Below, in pieces: positions 32,257 through 40,495 of a stretch of 52,234 nucleotides of DNA. The stretch covers positions 1 through 52,234 of the forward strand of contig DVHU01000111.1 in NCBI GenBank assembly GCA_018711815.1, read 5' to 3'. Both the position numbers and the translations under genes were made by a program. Under the pieces are notes generated by a model. It was given only the letters and a program-made list of their open reading frames with translations, was not told the origin of the DNA and did no database searches. How positions within the stretch are numbered: position 1 is the stretch's first letter; each line of letters opens with the position of its first letter. The DNA is from Candidatus Egerieimonas intestinavium. Its GTDB lineage: Bacteria; Bacillota; Clostridia; Lachnospirales; Lachnospiraceae.

Positions 32257-32298
32257 GCTGTGTTGCCTATCATTAATTACTGGTAAGCACGCAGTGAA

Positions 32299-32499
32299 TT
32301 AAAGCTTAACAACATTGGATGCCTGCATGCCGCGAGCACCTTCAGTCAGATCGTAGGTTACGGCCTGACCCTCATCCAGAGACTTGAATCCCTCGCCCTG
32401 GATAGCGGAAAAGTGTACAAACACATCTGCGCCGTCTTCGCCAGTAATGAATCCATAGCCCTTCTCAGCATTGAACCATTTTACTGTTCCCTTGTTCAT
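32299..32499 (-). CDS. cspA: Cold shock protein
   Basis: 66 residues, one cold-shock domain. RNP1 reads KGYGFIT and RNP2 VFVHFSA, with the usual [17 protein letters not shown] start. The protein binds single-stranded RNA and DNA and acts as an RNA chaperone. Variants ending MQASNVVKL are common in Firmicutes. The ATG at 32499 follows GGAGGT (32512-32507). A strong promoter lies about 130 bases upstream, leaving a long leader with a terminator-like hairpin, which suggests control after initiation. An upstream in-frame ATG at 32556 lies within that hairpin and is not used. Confidence 0.96.
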   Translation of the reverse strand: MNKGTVKWFNAEKGYGFITGEDGADVFVHFSAIQGEGFKSLDEGQAVTYDLTEGARGMQASNVVKL

Positions 32500-32535
32500 T
32501 TGAAGTACCTCCATTACAAAATAATACAGTTGGAT

Positions 32536-32592
32536 AAAAAAAGAGCAATCAATCAAAGACTATACTGAAATAATAATCTTTCATCGATTGCT
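32536..32592 (-). promoter_or_regulatory. Terminator-like hairpin in the cspA leader
   Basis: On the minus strand AGCAATCGATGAAAGA (32592-32577) pairs with TCTTTGATTGATTGCT (32559-32544) with two mismatches and is followed at once by CTTTTTTT (T tract 32542-32536). It lies between the promoter at 32629-32657 and the ribosome site, so it could attenuate cspA transcription. Confidence 0.65.
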
Positions 32593-32628
32593 GAAGCTCT
32601 ATTATCCAATAAACAGTTTGACAGTATT

Positions 32629-32657
32629 AGTATAGTGCGCAAAAATAAAAAAGTCAA
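32629..32657 (-). promoter_or_regulatory. Promoter of cspA
   Basis: On the minus strand TTGACT (32657-32652) and TATACT (32634-32629) are 17 bases apart. Confidence 0.8.
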
Positions 32658-32739
32658 TAGGAAAAAGGCTTTATTTTGGAAAGAAATTCGTGTATGATAG
32701 AGGCAGAGAAAAAACTTATACCAGGAGAGGGCGATTACC

Positions 32740-34035
32740 ATGAGAATTTGGATTAAAAACGGACGGATTCTGGATCCCGCATCCAAACGGGATGAAATCG
32801 CGGATCTGTATGTGGACGGAGGAAAGATTGTCAAGACAGAGAAGGGAAAAGAGGAGGAGGCAGACCGGGTTATTGACGCCAAGGGCTGCTACGTGGTTCC
32901 CGGTCTTATCGACCTGCATGTGCACCTGCGGGATCCGGGACAGACGTATAAGGAAGATATAGAGACGGGCGGAAAGGCTGCCGCTGCCGGTGGTTTTACC
33001 ACTGTGGTGGCTATGCCCAACACGAAGCCGGTCATCGACTGTGATACCCGGGTCAGCTATGTGGTAAATAAAGCCAAGGAGGTTTCCCCCATCCGAGTGC
33101 TCCAGGCGGGAGCTATCACCATGGGGCAAAAGGGGGAGGAGCTCACAGATATTGATGCCATGGCAAAGGCGGGAATTCCCGCCATCAGCGAGGATGGCAA
33201 GTCGGTGATGAATTCCCAGCTTTACCGGGAGGCTATGCAGAAGGCGGCGGAGCTGAAGATTCCGGTGCTGGCCCACTGCGAGGATAAGGATCTGGTAAAC
33301 GGGGGCTGCATGAACGACGATGAGAGAGCCCGGGAATTTGGGCTTCCGGGAATCACCAACTCGGTGGAAAACGCCATCGTAGCCCGGGATATTATTCTGG
33401 CTGAGGACACCGGGGTGCATCTGCATCTGTGCCACTGTTCCACCCGGGAAAGCGTGGAGATGGTTAAGATGGCCAAGAAGAAAAAGATCGCTGTCAGCGC
33501 TGAGGTATGCCCCCATCATTTCACCTTGTCTACGGAAGACATGGTTCAGGGAGATGCGGACTATAAGATGAATCCGCCCCTGAGAACCCGTGAGGATGTG
33601 GAGGCTCTGCGCCGGGGACTGAAAGACGGTACCATTGAGGTTATCAGTACGGATCACGCCCCCCACTCCCGGGAGGAGAAGAGGCGTTCCATGATTTCCG
33701 CCCCCTTCGGGATTGTGGGCTTGGAGACCAGCGTAGCCCTGACCATGACGGAGCTGGTGCACACAGGGATTTTGACCCCCATGCAGATGGTGGAGAAGAT
33801 GAGCTGGAATCCCGCAAAGATTATCCACAGCAAAGGGGGAACCCTCAAGGAGGGCCGGCCCGCGGATATCACCATCATCGATCCCGAGGCGGAGTGGGTG
33901 GTGGATCCGGAGAAATTCCGCTCCAAGGGGAAAAATACGCCCTTTAAAGGCAGAAAAGTAAAAGGTAAGGTTCTGTATACCATCTGCGGAGGAAAAGTGG
34001 TATATGACGCAGAACAGCAGGAGGATGAAAAATGA
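32740..34035 (+). CDS. pyrC: Dihydroorotase
   Basis: 431 residues, class I dihydroorotase. The metal motif DLHVHLRDPGQTYKED, the later histidines in LAHCEDKDL and LHLCHCSTRE, and the catalytic Asp in ISTDHAPHS are all present. It closes carbamoyl-aspartate to dihydroorotate, step three of pyrimidine synthesis. It is the first gene of pyrC-F-K-D. AGGAGAGGG lies 10 bases before the ATG. The promoter is weak by eye: TATGAT at 32693-32698 with TTTATT 17 bases upstream. I see no PyrR attenuator in the leader. The stop overlaps the pyrF start by four bases. Confidence 0.97.
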   Translation: MRIWIKNGRILDPASKRDEIADLYVDGGKIVKTEKGKEEEADRVIDAKGCYVVPGLIDLHVHLRDPGQTYKEDIETGGKAAAAGGFTTVVAMPNTKPVIDCDTRVSYVVNKAKEVSPIRVLQAGAITMGQKGEELTDIDAMAKAGIPAISEDGKSVMNSQLYREAMQKAAELKIPVLAHCEDKDLVNGGCMNDDERAREFGLPGITNSVENAIVARDIILAEDTGVHLHLCHCSTRESVEMVKMAKKKKIAVSAEVCPHHFTLSTEDMVQGDADYKMNPPLRTREDVEALRRGLKDGTIEVISTDHAPHSREEKRRSMISAPFGIVGLETSVALTMTELVHTGILTPMQMVEKMSWNPAKIIHSKGGTLKEGRPADITIIDPEAEWVVDPEKFRSKGKNTPFKGRKVKGKVLYTICGGKVVYDAEQQEDEK

Positions 34036-34961
34036 TTAACAAGCTAGTTGCCAAGATACAGAAGACCCATGCCCCCATTGTGGTGGGGCTTGACCCCATG
34101 CTCAACTATATTCCGGAGCATATCCAGAAAAGGGCTTTTGACCAGTTCGGGGAAACTCTGGAGGGAGCCGCGGAGGCTGTGTGGCAGTATAACAAGGAGA
34201 TTGTGGACTGCGTCTGCGATCTGATCCCGGCGGTGAAGCCCCAGATCGCCATGTATGAGCAGTTTGGAATCCCCGGACTGGCAGCTTTTAAGAAGACAGT
34301 GGACTATTGCCATGAGAAGGATCTGGTGGTGATCGGCGATATCAAGCGCGGCGACATCGGCTCCACCTCCGAGGCCTACGCGGTGGGCCATTTGGGCAAG
34401 GTGCAGGTGGGAGGCAAGTCCTACTATGGATTTGACGAGGATTTCGCCACAGTTAACCCCTATCTGGGAAGCGACGGGGTGAAGCCCTTTATCAAGGTAT
34501 GTAAGGAGGAGAACAAAGGAATCTTCATTTTGGTAAAGACCTCCAATCCCTCCTCCGGCGAGTTCCAGGACCGCCTCATCGACGGACGCCCCCTGTATGA
34601 GTGGGTGGGCGAGCAGGTGGCCGCCTGGGGAGAGGAGCATATGGGAGATTCCTACAGCTATGTGGGAGCCGTTGTGGGAGCCACATACCCGGAGATGGGC
34701 AAGGTGCTGCGCCGGGTGATGCCCAAATCCTACATCCTGGTGCCCGGATACGGCGCTCAGGGAGGAAAGGGTAAGGATCTGGTTCATTTCTTCAACGAGG
34801 ACGGACTGGGCGCAATCGTCAATTCCTCCCGGGGAATTATCGCCGCCTACAAGCAGGAGGCGTACGCGAAGTTTGGGGCCGAGCACTTCGGGGAGGCAGC
34901 CCGACAGGCCGTGATTGACATGGCGGCAGATATCGACGGCGCCCTGCAGGCGGCAAAATAG
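34032..34961 (+). CDS. pyrF: Orotidine 5'-phosphate decarboxylase (long form)
   Basis: 309 residues, the longer PyrF subfamily. The active-site motif DIKRGDIGSTSEAY supplies the Asp-Lys network, and VGLDPML and LVPGYGAQGGKGKDL are family segments, with TSNPSS binding phosphate. It converts OMP to UMP. The ATGA overlap with pyrC and AGGAGG inside the end of pyrC indicate coupled translation. pyrK follows after 17 bases. Confidence 0.97.
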   Translation: MINKLVAKIQKTHAPIVVGLDPMLNYIPEHIQKRAFDQFGETLEGAAEAVWQYNKEIVDCVCDLIPAVKPQIAMYEQFGIPGLAAFKKTVDYCHEKDLVVIGDIKRGDIGSTSEAYAVGHLGKVQVGGKSYYGFDEDFATVNPYLGSDGVKPFIKVCKEENKGIFILVKTSNPSSGEFQDRLIDGRPLYEWVGEQVAAWGEEHMGDSYSYVGAVVGATYPEMGKVLRRVMPKSYILVPGYGAQGGKGKDLVHFFNEDGLGAIVNSSRGIIAAYKQEAYAKFGAEHFGEAARQAVIDMAADIDGALQAAK

Positions 34962-34978
34962 ATCAGGGGAGCTGTGAG

Positions 34979-35752
34979 ATGAAAAAGACAAAAAGATTGT
35001 GTACGATCCTTTCCCAGGAGCAGATCGGGACGGGAATCTTCAGTATGTGGCTGGAGGCGGGCGAGATAGCCGCCGAGGCGGCGCCGGGCCAGTTTGTGTC
35101 CCTGTACAGCGCCGATGAGAGCAGACTTCTGCCCCGGCCCATCAGCATCTGCGAGATCGACGGGGAGAGAAAAGCCCTGCGCCTGGTATACCGGGTGGCA
35201 GGAAAGGGCACCCGGGAGTTCTCTGGCCTTCAGGCCGGGAATACCATCCAGGTGCTGGGACCTTTGGGCAACGGCTTTCCCCTGCAGGAGGCAGAGGGTA
35301 AGCGGGTATTTTTGATGGGCGGAGGAATCGGAATCCCCCCCATGCTGGAGACCGCCAAGCGGCTCTCGGCGGACAAGAAGCTGATCGTGGGCTACCGGGA
35401 CGAGCGTTTTCTGGAGGCGGAACTTTCCCATGCGGGAGAGCTGCACGTGGCCACGGAGGATGGAAGCTTCGGGGTGAAGGGAAACGTGCTGGATGTCATC
35501 CGGCAGGAGGGGCTCTCGGCGGATGTGATTTTCGCCTGCGGACCCACGCCCATGCTTCGCGCTATTAAGGCCTACGCCCAGGAACAGGGGATCCCCTGCT
35601 GGATTTCCATGGAGGAGCGGATGGCCTGCGGCATCGGCGCCTGCTTGGCCTGTGTTTGTCAGTCAAAGGAAGTGGACAGCCACTCCCAGGTACATAACAA
35701 GAGAATCTGCAAGGATGGTCCCGTATTCCTTGCGTCGGAGGTGGAGCTGTGA
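34979..35752 (+). CDS. pyrK: Dihydroorotate dehydrogenase electron-transfer subunit
   Basis: 257 residues. FAD-binding segment LLPRPISIC (R-P-I-S), NAD-binding GGGIGIPPMLETA, the CGPTPML signature, and a C-terminal [2Fe-2S] loop with cysteines in ACGIGACLACVC and RICKDGP. It passes electrons from FMN in PyrD to NAD, so the pair is the NAD-linked class 1B enzyme suited to anaerobes. GGGGAG precedes the start. The stop overlaps the pyrD start. Confidence 0.97.
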   Translation: MKKTKRLCTILSQEQIGTGIFSMWLEAGEIAAEAAPGQFVSLYSADESRLLPRPISICEIDGERKALRLVYRVAGKGTREFSGLQAGNTIQVLGPLGNGFPLQEAEGKRVFLMGGGIGIPPMLETAKRLSADKKLIVGYRDERFLEAELSHAGELHVATEDGSFGVKGNVLDVIRQEGLSADVIFACGPTPMLRAIKAYAQEQGIPCWISMEERMACGIGACLACVCQSKEVDSHSQVHNKRICKDGPVFLASEVEL

Positions 35753-36654
35753 TGAATACTAAAGTAGAGATTGCCGGCGTAGAGCTGAAAAATCCGGTGA
35801 TGACGGCCTCCGGAACCTTCGGTAGCGGAGCGGAGTACAGTGAGTTTATGGATTTAAGCCTTCTGGGGGCTGTGGTGACCAAGGGTGTGGCCAACGTGCC
35901 CTGGCCGGGAAATTCCACCCCCAGAATCGCTGAGACCTGCGGGGGGATGCTCAATGCCATCGGCCTGCAAAACCCCGGCATGGAAGTTTTCTGCCGGAGG
36001 GATATTCCTTTTTTGAAGCAGTATGACACAAAGATTGTGGTAAATGTCTGCGGAAAGACTCCGGAGGATTACTGCCAGGTGGTGGAGAGGCTGGCCCAGG
36101 AGCCGGTGGATCTGCTGGAGATTAATATTTCCTGCCCCAACGTGAAGGAGGGGGGAATAGCCTTCGGCCAGAATCCCAAGTCCGCGGAGGCCATTACCGC
36201 GGCAGTGAAGCGGGTGGCCCGGCAGCCGGTGATTATGAAATTAAGTCCCAATGTGACGGACATCACCGAGATGGCAAGGGCTGTGGAGGCCGGCGGCGCT
36301 GACGCCGTCTCCCTGATCAACACCATCACGGGCATGAAAATTGATGTAAACCGCAGGACCTTTGCCCTGGCCAACAGGACGGGCGGCCTCTCAGGCCCGG
36401 CCATCAAGCCGGTGGCTGTGCGCATGGTCTACCAGGTGGCCAACGCGGTGAAGCTTCCCATCATCGGCATGGGCGGCATCGCCACGGCGGAGGACGCCCT
36501 GGAGTTTATCCTGGCTGGTGCCACAGCGGTGTCCGTGGGCACGGCCAATTTCCGCAATCCCTGCGCGGGAGCGGAGATCGCCGCGGGTATCGAAGCGTAC
36601 ATGAAGGAGCAGAAGGTAGAGGATATCCGGGAGCTGATTGGAGCGGTAAAATAA
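35752..36654 (+). CDS. pyrD: Dihydroorotate dehydrogenase B, catalytic subunit
   Basis: 300 residues. FMN-barrel motifs are PVMTASGTFGSG, NAIGLQNPG, the catalytic-cysteine segment NISCPNVKEGG, GGLSGPAIKPVAVRM and IGMGGIATAEDALEF. The cysteine, rather than serine, base marks the class 1 enzymes. It oxidises dihydroorotate to orotate with PyrK. The ATG at 35752 is preferred over the GTG three bases earlier. It is the last pyr gene of this operon, and pyrE is separate at 38192. Confidence 0.97.
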   Translation: MNTKVEIAGVELKNPVMTASGTFGSGAEYSEFMDLSLLGAVVTKGVANVPWPGNSTPRIAETCGGMLNAIGLQNPGMEVFCRRDIPFLKQYDTKIVVNVCGKTPEDYCQVVERLAQEPVDLLEINISCPNVKEGGIAFGQNPKSAEAITAAVKRVARQPVIMKLSPNVTDITEMARAVEAGGADAVSLINTITGMKIDVNRRTFALANRTGGLSGPAIKPVAVRMVYQVANAVKLPIIGMGGIATAEDALEFILAGATAVSVGTANFRNPCAGAEIAAGIEAYMKEQKVEDIRELIGAVK

Positions 36655-36711
36655 AAGAAGAGAAAAAGAGTGGGCGAAAGGGGCTGGCTGCAACCCTGGA
36701 GGAGGGAGAAA

Positions 36712-37539
36712 ATGAAAGGCAGGAGACGGGCGGCTACAGGATTTCTGGCGGCGCTGATGATTCTGCTGGCAGCGGCGGCTGTACTGCTGACTGTGCTGGG
36801 AATTCAGAAGAAGAGGTACCAGGAGCAGCTTTCCCTGGGAGATAAGTACCTGGCTGAGCTGGATTATGAAAATGCGGAGATTTGCTTTGAGAAGGCGATT
36901 TCTATCCAGGAGAAGAAGGCGGCTCCGTACCTGAAACTGGCCGCCGTTTATCTGTATCAGGGCCGTACCCAGGATGCTGAGAATATCCTGAGAGAGGGAT
37001 CCCAGAAGGTGACGGATAATGAAGGTTTGGAGAATATCCGGGAGAACCTGGAAATCCTGGAGGAGCCAAAGGGAATTTTGGAAGGCTATGTGTACGATGA
37101 GGAAAAGCCATTTGATTCATCAAGCATTCCAATTGATGCAGTATCGTTTAACGGCCACTACTACTATGTATATGAGCTGGATACGGTAACCACATGGGAG
37201 GAAGCCAAACAGTATTGTGAGGAACAAGGGGGATACCTGGCAGCCATTACAAGTGCAGAAGAGAATGATTTTGTTTACTCATGTATGAAAAATAGCTTCG
37301 GTTATGAAAGCGCATATTTTGGTTTTACTGACCGGGAAGAAGAAGGGACATGGGTATGGGAGAATAGCGAAGTAAGCACTTACACAAATTGGCATTCCGG
37401 AGAACCAAATGGTGAAAATCCCAAAGAAGATTTTGCCATGTATTACTATAAGTACTCTGACGGTACTTGGAATGATGGCGATTTCGGAAAGCGAACAGTG
37501 AATAGTAAAAAAGTGTTTATTTGCGAATGGGGCGAATAA
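36712..37539 (+). CDS. Membrane-anchored TPR and C-type lectin-like protein
   Basis: 275 residues. One N-terminal membrane span (about 9-31), then two TPR-like helix pairs (about 35-105; LGDKYLAELDYENAEICFEK), a short linker, and a C-type lectin-like domain (about 142-275). The lectin domain shows EEAKQYCEEQGGYLAAITS, TWVWENSE, the EPN triplet and WND, which in animal lectins coordinate calcium and mannose-type sugars. The first and last disulfide cysteines (YC and ICEW) are present, but the inner pair is not. The lectin half is clearly more AT-rich than the TPR half. It lies between pyrD and a terminator. The start at 36712 follows GGAGGAGGGAG. A role in binding envelope or host glycan is inference. 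Confidence 0.85.
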   Translation: MKGRRRAATGFLAALMILLAAAAVLLTVLGIQKKRYQEQLSLGDKYLAELDYENAEICFEKAISIQEKKAAPYLKLAAVYLYQGRTQDAENILREGSQKVTDNEGLENIRENLEILEEPKGILEGYVYDEEKPFDSSSIPIDAVSFNGHYYYVYELDTVTTWEEAKQYCEEQGGYLAAITSAEENDFVYSCMKNSFGYESAYFGFTDREEEGTWVWENSEVSTYTNWHSGEPNGENPKEDFAMYYYKYSDGTWNDGDFGKRTVNSKKVFICEWGE

Positions 37540-37559
37540 TGCCCCGGTTACACGAAAGA

Positions 37560-37593
37560 TACGGCGCAGTCCTTTAACCGGTACTGCGCCGTA
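37560..37593. terminator. Hairpin between convergent genes
   Basis: TACGGCGCAGT (37560-37570) and ACTGCGCCGTA (37583-37593) form a perfect 11-bp stem with a 12-base loop. No strict T tract follows, but AATTGCTACATAATATTT is AT-rich. Confidence 0.6.
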
Positions 37594-37680
37594 ATTGCTA
37601 CATAATATTTCTTTATCTGGCGGCGGCTATTGGAAAATGATTTTCATGCAGCGCCGCCTTTAATTTATCGTATTGGTTTC

Positions 37681-37908
37681 TTACTGATTATCCAGCAGGG
37701 ATGCCAGCTGGTCTACGCTGACTCCTTTGTCGTCCATCAGCTGCTGCAGCTGCTGCAGCTTAAGGGCGTTTAACTCCTCGCCCAGGCTGGAGAGCTCTTC
37801 CTCAGCTGCCAGGATATCTTCCTGCATTTTTGCAATTTTATCGGTGGTTGTGTCGATTTTCTTCTGAATCATTTCGATTTGTTTTGCGTAATTCTTAGGT
37901 CTTGCCAT
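37681..37908 (-). CDS. Small coiled-coil protein, unknown
   Basis: 75 residues, nearly all alpha-helical heptads (IEMIQKKIDTTTDKIAKMQE, then LAAEEELSSLGEELNALKLQ), ending in VSVDQLASLLDNQ. The basic start MARPKNYAKQ followed by a two-strand coiled coil resembles small H-NS-like or FliJ-like helical proteins, but I cannot assign a family. The ATG at 37908 has GGGAGGC upstream. It is alone on the minus strand between the lectin gene and pyrE. DNA binding through the basic N-terminus is a speculative option. Confidence 0.75.
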   Translation of the reverse strand: MARPKNYAKQIEMIQKKIDTTTDKIAKMQEDILAAEEELSSLGEELNALKLQQLQQLMDDKGVSVDQLASLLDNQ

Positions 37909-38018
37909 ATTGTGCCTCCCTATCATTTTTTCTTCATTATAATACGAAAATTATATTTTGGCGAGGAAAATTTTTGCCTTTTTCACGGAAAAGCCTCTCC
38001 GGGACTGAGAAACAAAAA

Positions 38019-38067
38019 GGGCGGGAGAAAGGGCGGAAAATTTGGGCGGGAGAAAGGGCGGAAAATT
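38019..38067 (+). repeat. 25-bp tandem direct repeat upstream of pyrE
   Basis: GGGCGGGAGAAAGGGCGGAA plus AATTT occurs at 38019-38043 and again at 38044-38067 with only the last base changed. It lies about 125 bases before the pyrE start. The flanking 37930-38190 holds no gene I can support. Confidence 0.8.
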
Positions 38068-38191
38068 ACGGTTTCCTTTTTGGGACTGGTATGTTAGAAT
38101 AAAAAAGCATATAAGAAATTTTCAGCTGTATTTTGTACATACAAACGGAAAAAAGAGGAAATGCTCTATAAGATAGGGAGGATTAAAAGAT

Positions 38192-38875
38192 ATGGAAAGC
38201 TACAAGCAGGAGTTTATTGAGTTCATGGTGGACTGCGGCGTGCTGAAGTTCGGGGATTTTGTGACCAAGAGCGGCCGGAAGACCCCGTTTTTTGTGAACA
38301 CCGGTTTTTACCGGACAGGGGCGCAGCTGCGCCGGCTGGGACAGTACTATGCCAAGGCTATTGAGAGCAAGTTCGGCGTTGACTTTGACGTTCTCTTCGG
38401 GCCTGCCTACAAGGGTATCCCTCTGACTGTGGCGGCCACCATGGCTATCAGCGAGCTCTACGGAAAGGATATCAAGTACTGCTCCAACCGCAAGGAGGTT
38501 AAGGATCACGGGGACAAGGGAATCCTTCTGGGAAGTCCCATGGCCGACGGGGATCGGGTAGTGATCATCGAGGATGTGACCACGGCCGGAACTTCTATTC
38601 AGGAGACGCTGCCCATCATTAAGGCCCAGGGAGAGGTAAAGCCTCTGGGACTGGTGGTATCTGTGGATCGCATGGAGCGGGGCCAGGGAACCAAAAGCGC
38701 CTTGAAGGAGATTGAGGAGAAGTACGGTCTTGAGACCACTGCCATTGTCACCATGGCCGAGGTGGTGGAGCACCTGTATAACCGGGAGTATAAAGGAAAG
38801 GTGATCATTGACGACACCTTGAAAGCTGCCATTGACGCTTACTATGAGCAGTATGGAGCGGAGTCTGAGCAATAA
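38192..38875 (+). CDS. pyrE: Orotate phosphoribosyltransferase
   Basis: 227 residues. The PRPP-binding signature VVIIEDVTTAGTS is present, with the flexible-loop segment NRKEVKDHGDKG supplying the catalytic lysines and KSGRKTPFFVNTG at the orotate site. It makes OMP from orotate and PRPP, the step before PyrF. It is separated from the other pyr genes by two unrelated genes and starts its own run of co-directional small genes. AGGGAGGA precedes the start. TAGAAT at 38095-38100 may be its -10, but no good -35 is seen. Confidence 0.97.
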   Translation: MESYKQEFIEFMVDCGVLKFGDFVTKSGRKTPFFVNTGFYRTGAQLRRLGQYYAKAIESKFGVDFDVLFGPAYKGIPLTVAATMAISELYGKDIKYCSNRKEVKDHGDKGILLGSPMADGDRVVIIEDVTTAGTSIQETLPIIKAQGEVKPLGLVVSVDRMERGQGTKSALKEIEEKYGLETTAIVTMAEVVEHLYNREYKGKVIIDDTLKAAIDAYYEQYGAESEQ

Positions 38876-38901
38876 GTAATCAACGGAAAGGGGTAGAGCG
38901 G

Positions 38902-39066
38902 ATGACCTTTCGCAATAATGAAAAAGTGTACCAAACGATTTCCAGCACAGGAGCGGGCTGCCTGGCCCTGGGCATTGTGATTCTCGTGACAGGGATTGTG
39001 GCGGGAATAATGATGATTGTGGGCGGTGCGAGACTGCTGAGCCGGAAGAAGGATATTACTATCTGA
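38902..39066 (+). CDS. 54-residue membrane protein, unknown
   Basis: The frame reads MTFRNNEKVYQTISSTG, then one or two closely packed hydrophobic helices (GCLALGIVILVTGIVAGIMM to IVGGARLL) and a basic end SRKKDITI. AAAGGGG lies upstream, and the stop overlaps the next start in TGATG, so it fits the run of coupled genes after pyrE. No family is recognised. A tightly placed start, membrane-like composition and coupling make it a real gene. Confidence 0.75.
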   Translation: MTFRNNEKVYQTISSTGAGCLALGIVILVTGIVAGIMMIVGGARLLSRKKDITI

Positions 39067-39539
39067 TGAAGGAAGAAACGAAGCGGCGGGTCCGAAGGTG
39101 GGGCCGCCTGCTGTTTTTTGTGTATTTGCTGCTGCTTTGCTACTTCCTGTTTTTCGCTGAGATCTACGGCAGGAAGAATTGGAGCCATATGGATTACCGC
39201 TACAATCTGGAGCTGTTTCGGGAAATCAAGAGATTCTGGATTTATCGGGAGCAGCTGGGATTTTGGCCGGTGTTTCTAAACATTGGCGGAAATATTATCG
39301 GCTTTCTGCCTTTCGGGGCCTTGCTGCCGGTGGTGCACAGGAACCTGCAGAATGGTTTTCTGGTGACGCTTCTGGGATTTTCCGCCAGCCTGCTGGTGGA
39401 GTGCCTTCAGCTGCTACTGAAGGTGGGCTCCTTCGACGTGGATGATCTGCTTCTGAACACAGTGGGGGCGGCGGCAGGCTATCTGATCTATTGGATTTGC
39501 AACAAGATAAGGAGAAGGATCTATGGCAAAGCGGTATAA
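39066..39539 (+). CDS. VanZ family membrane protein
   Basis: 157 residues with four or five membrane spans. The VanZ-like signature is NIGGNIIGFLPFGALLP, followed by LLVECLQLLLKVGSFDVDDLLLNTVGAAAGY, which matches the E-x-x-Q-x-x-x-x-x-G-x-x-D-x-x-D-x-x-x-N-x-x-G pattern of the family. VanZ proteins lower susceptibility to teicoplanin by an unknown mechanism, but most homologues are not linked to resistance clusters, and this one is not. It overlaps the previous stop by one base and the next gene by 17 bases. Confidence 0.92.
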   Translation: MKEETKRRVRRWGRLLFFVYLLLLCYFLFFAEIYGRKNWSHMDYRYNLELFREIKRFWIYREQLGFWPVFLNIGGNIIGFLPFGALLPVVHRNLQNGFLVTLLGFSASLLVECLQLLLKVGSFDVDDLLLNTVGAAAGYLIYWICNKIRRRIYGKAV

Positions 39540-39843
39540 GTATACGGCCACGAGGAAGAAGGAGGCTGCCGGAGGGATTTTGTCTCTGGCGCTGGCGGCG
39601 GTATCCTGCCTGCTGCTGCTGGTCTCAACCCTGGTGGCTGCGGCCCAGAATGGGAATGCCGCCATCTGGCTGGGCGGAGCCGGTCTGATTTCCCTGGGCC
39701 TGTCTGTTTATGGCTTTTTGGTGGGATTGGGCAGCCTGAAGGCCAAGGAGATGGGGCATCGGTGGGGAATGATCGGATCCCTTTTCTGCGGGGTTCTGGC
39801 GGCCGTTTGGCTGGGAATCTTCCTGACGGGGGTGAGAGGATGA
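39523..39843 (+). CDS. Small membrane protein, possibly DUF6142
   Basis: 106 residues. A basic start MAKRYKYTATRKKEAAG is followed by three membrane spans. The overall pattern of a G-x-x-S-L-x-L rich first helix and a GLGSLKAKEMGHRWGMIGSL loop resembles proteins I recall as DUF6142, without known function. The start has AAGGAGAAGG inside the end of the VanZ gene, and the stop overlaps the HD gene by four bases, so the three are translated together. Confidence 0.75.
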   Translation: MAKRYKYTATRKKEAAGGILSLALAAVSCLLLLVSTLVAAAQNGNAAIWLGGAGLISLGLSVYGFLVGLGSLKAKEMGHRWGMIGSLFCGVLAAVWLGIFLTGVRG

Positions 39844-40430
39844 GAGAACGTTTAGAGCAGCAGGTATCCTTTCTGCTGGAAGTAGATAAGATGAAAAAGA
39901 TTTACCGGCAGACGCACATTCTGGGAAAGGACCGGGCGGAGAATGACGCGGAGCATTCCTGGCATCTGGCTCTGATGGCCTTTTTGCTGGCGGAGTATGC
40001 CAATGAGCAGGTGGATGTGGCCAAGGTGATGAAGATGGTTCTTGTTCACGATTTGGTGGAGATCGACGCCGGGGACACCTATGCCTACGATGAGGCGGGA
40101 AACGCCTCCAAACGTCAGCGGGAGCTGCAGGCGGCGGAGCGAATCTTTGGGCTTCTGCCCGGAGAACAGGGTCAGGAGCTTCGGGCTCTGTGGGATGAGT
40201 TTGAGGAGTATGAGACTCCGGAGGCCAAGTATGCCCATACCCTGGACAATTTTCAGCCGCTGCTGCTGAATAATGCCAACGGCGGCGGGGACTGGAAGGA
40301 TCACCAGGTGCGCAAGTCCCAGATCTATAAGCGCAACGCCAAGACCGGGGAGGGCTCCCGGGAAATCTGGGAATATATGGCGGAACTCATCGACGGAAAT
40401 ATTATGGCTGGAAATATTGAGGAAGCCTGA
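39840..40430 (+). CDS. HD-domain phosphohydrolase (YfbR-like)
   Basis: 196 residues. The metal-binding HD pattern is AEHSWHLAL (first His), MVLVHDLVEIDAGD (His-Asp with following Glu and Asp) and a distal Asp in HTLDNFQPLL. This is the arrangement of YfbR/HDDC2-type 5'-deoxynucleotidases, which dephosphorylate dNMPs in the cytosol. A role in pyrimidine or deoxynucleotide turnover would suit the pyrE neighbourhood, but that is inference. The ATG at 39840 overlaps the previous stop, and earlier in-frame starts lie deep inside that gene. Confidence 0.9.
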   Translation: MRERLEQQVSFLLEVDKMKKIYRQTHILGKDRAENDAEHSWHLALMAFLLAEYANEQVDVAKVMKMVLVHDLVEIDAGDTYAYDEAGNASKRQRELQAAERIFGLLPGEQGQELRALWDEFEEYETPEAKYAHTLDNFQPLLLNNANGGGDWKDHQVRKSQIYKRNAKTGEGSREIWEYMAELIDGNIMAGNIEEA

Positions 40431-40495
40431 CAGGGACAGGGGGCGGCGGCCCCATGTCCTTTTTGTGTGGGCGGGAATAGAAAGGAGAACAGGAT

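Noticed and set aside
32500-32739. PyrR attenuator before pyrC
   Set aside because: No antiterminator/terminator pair or PyrR-binding loop is seen on the plus strand. The hairpin there has its T tract on the cspA strand.
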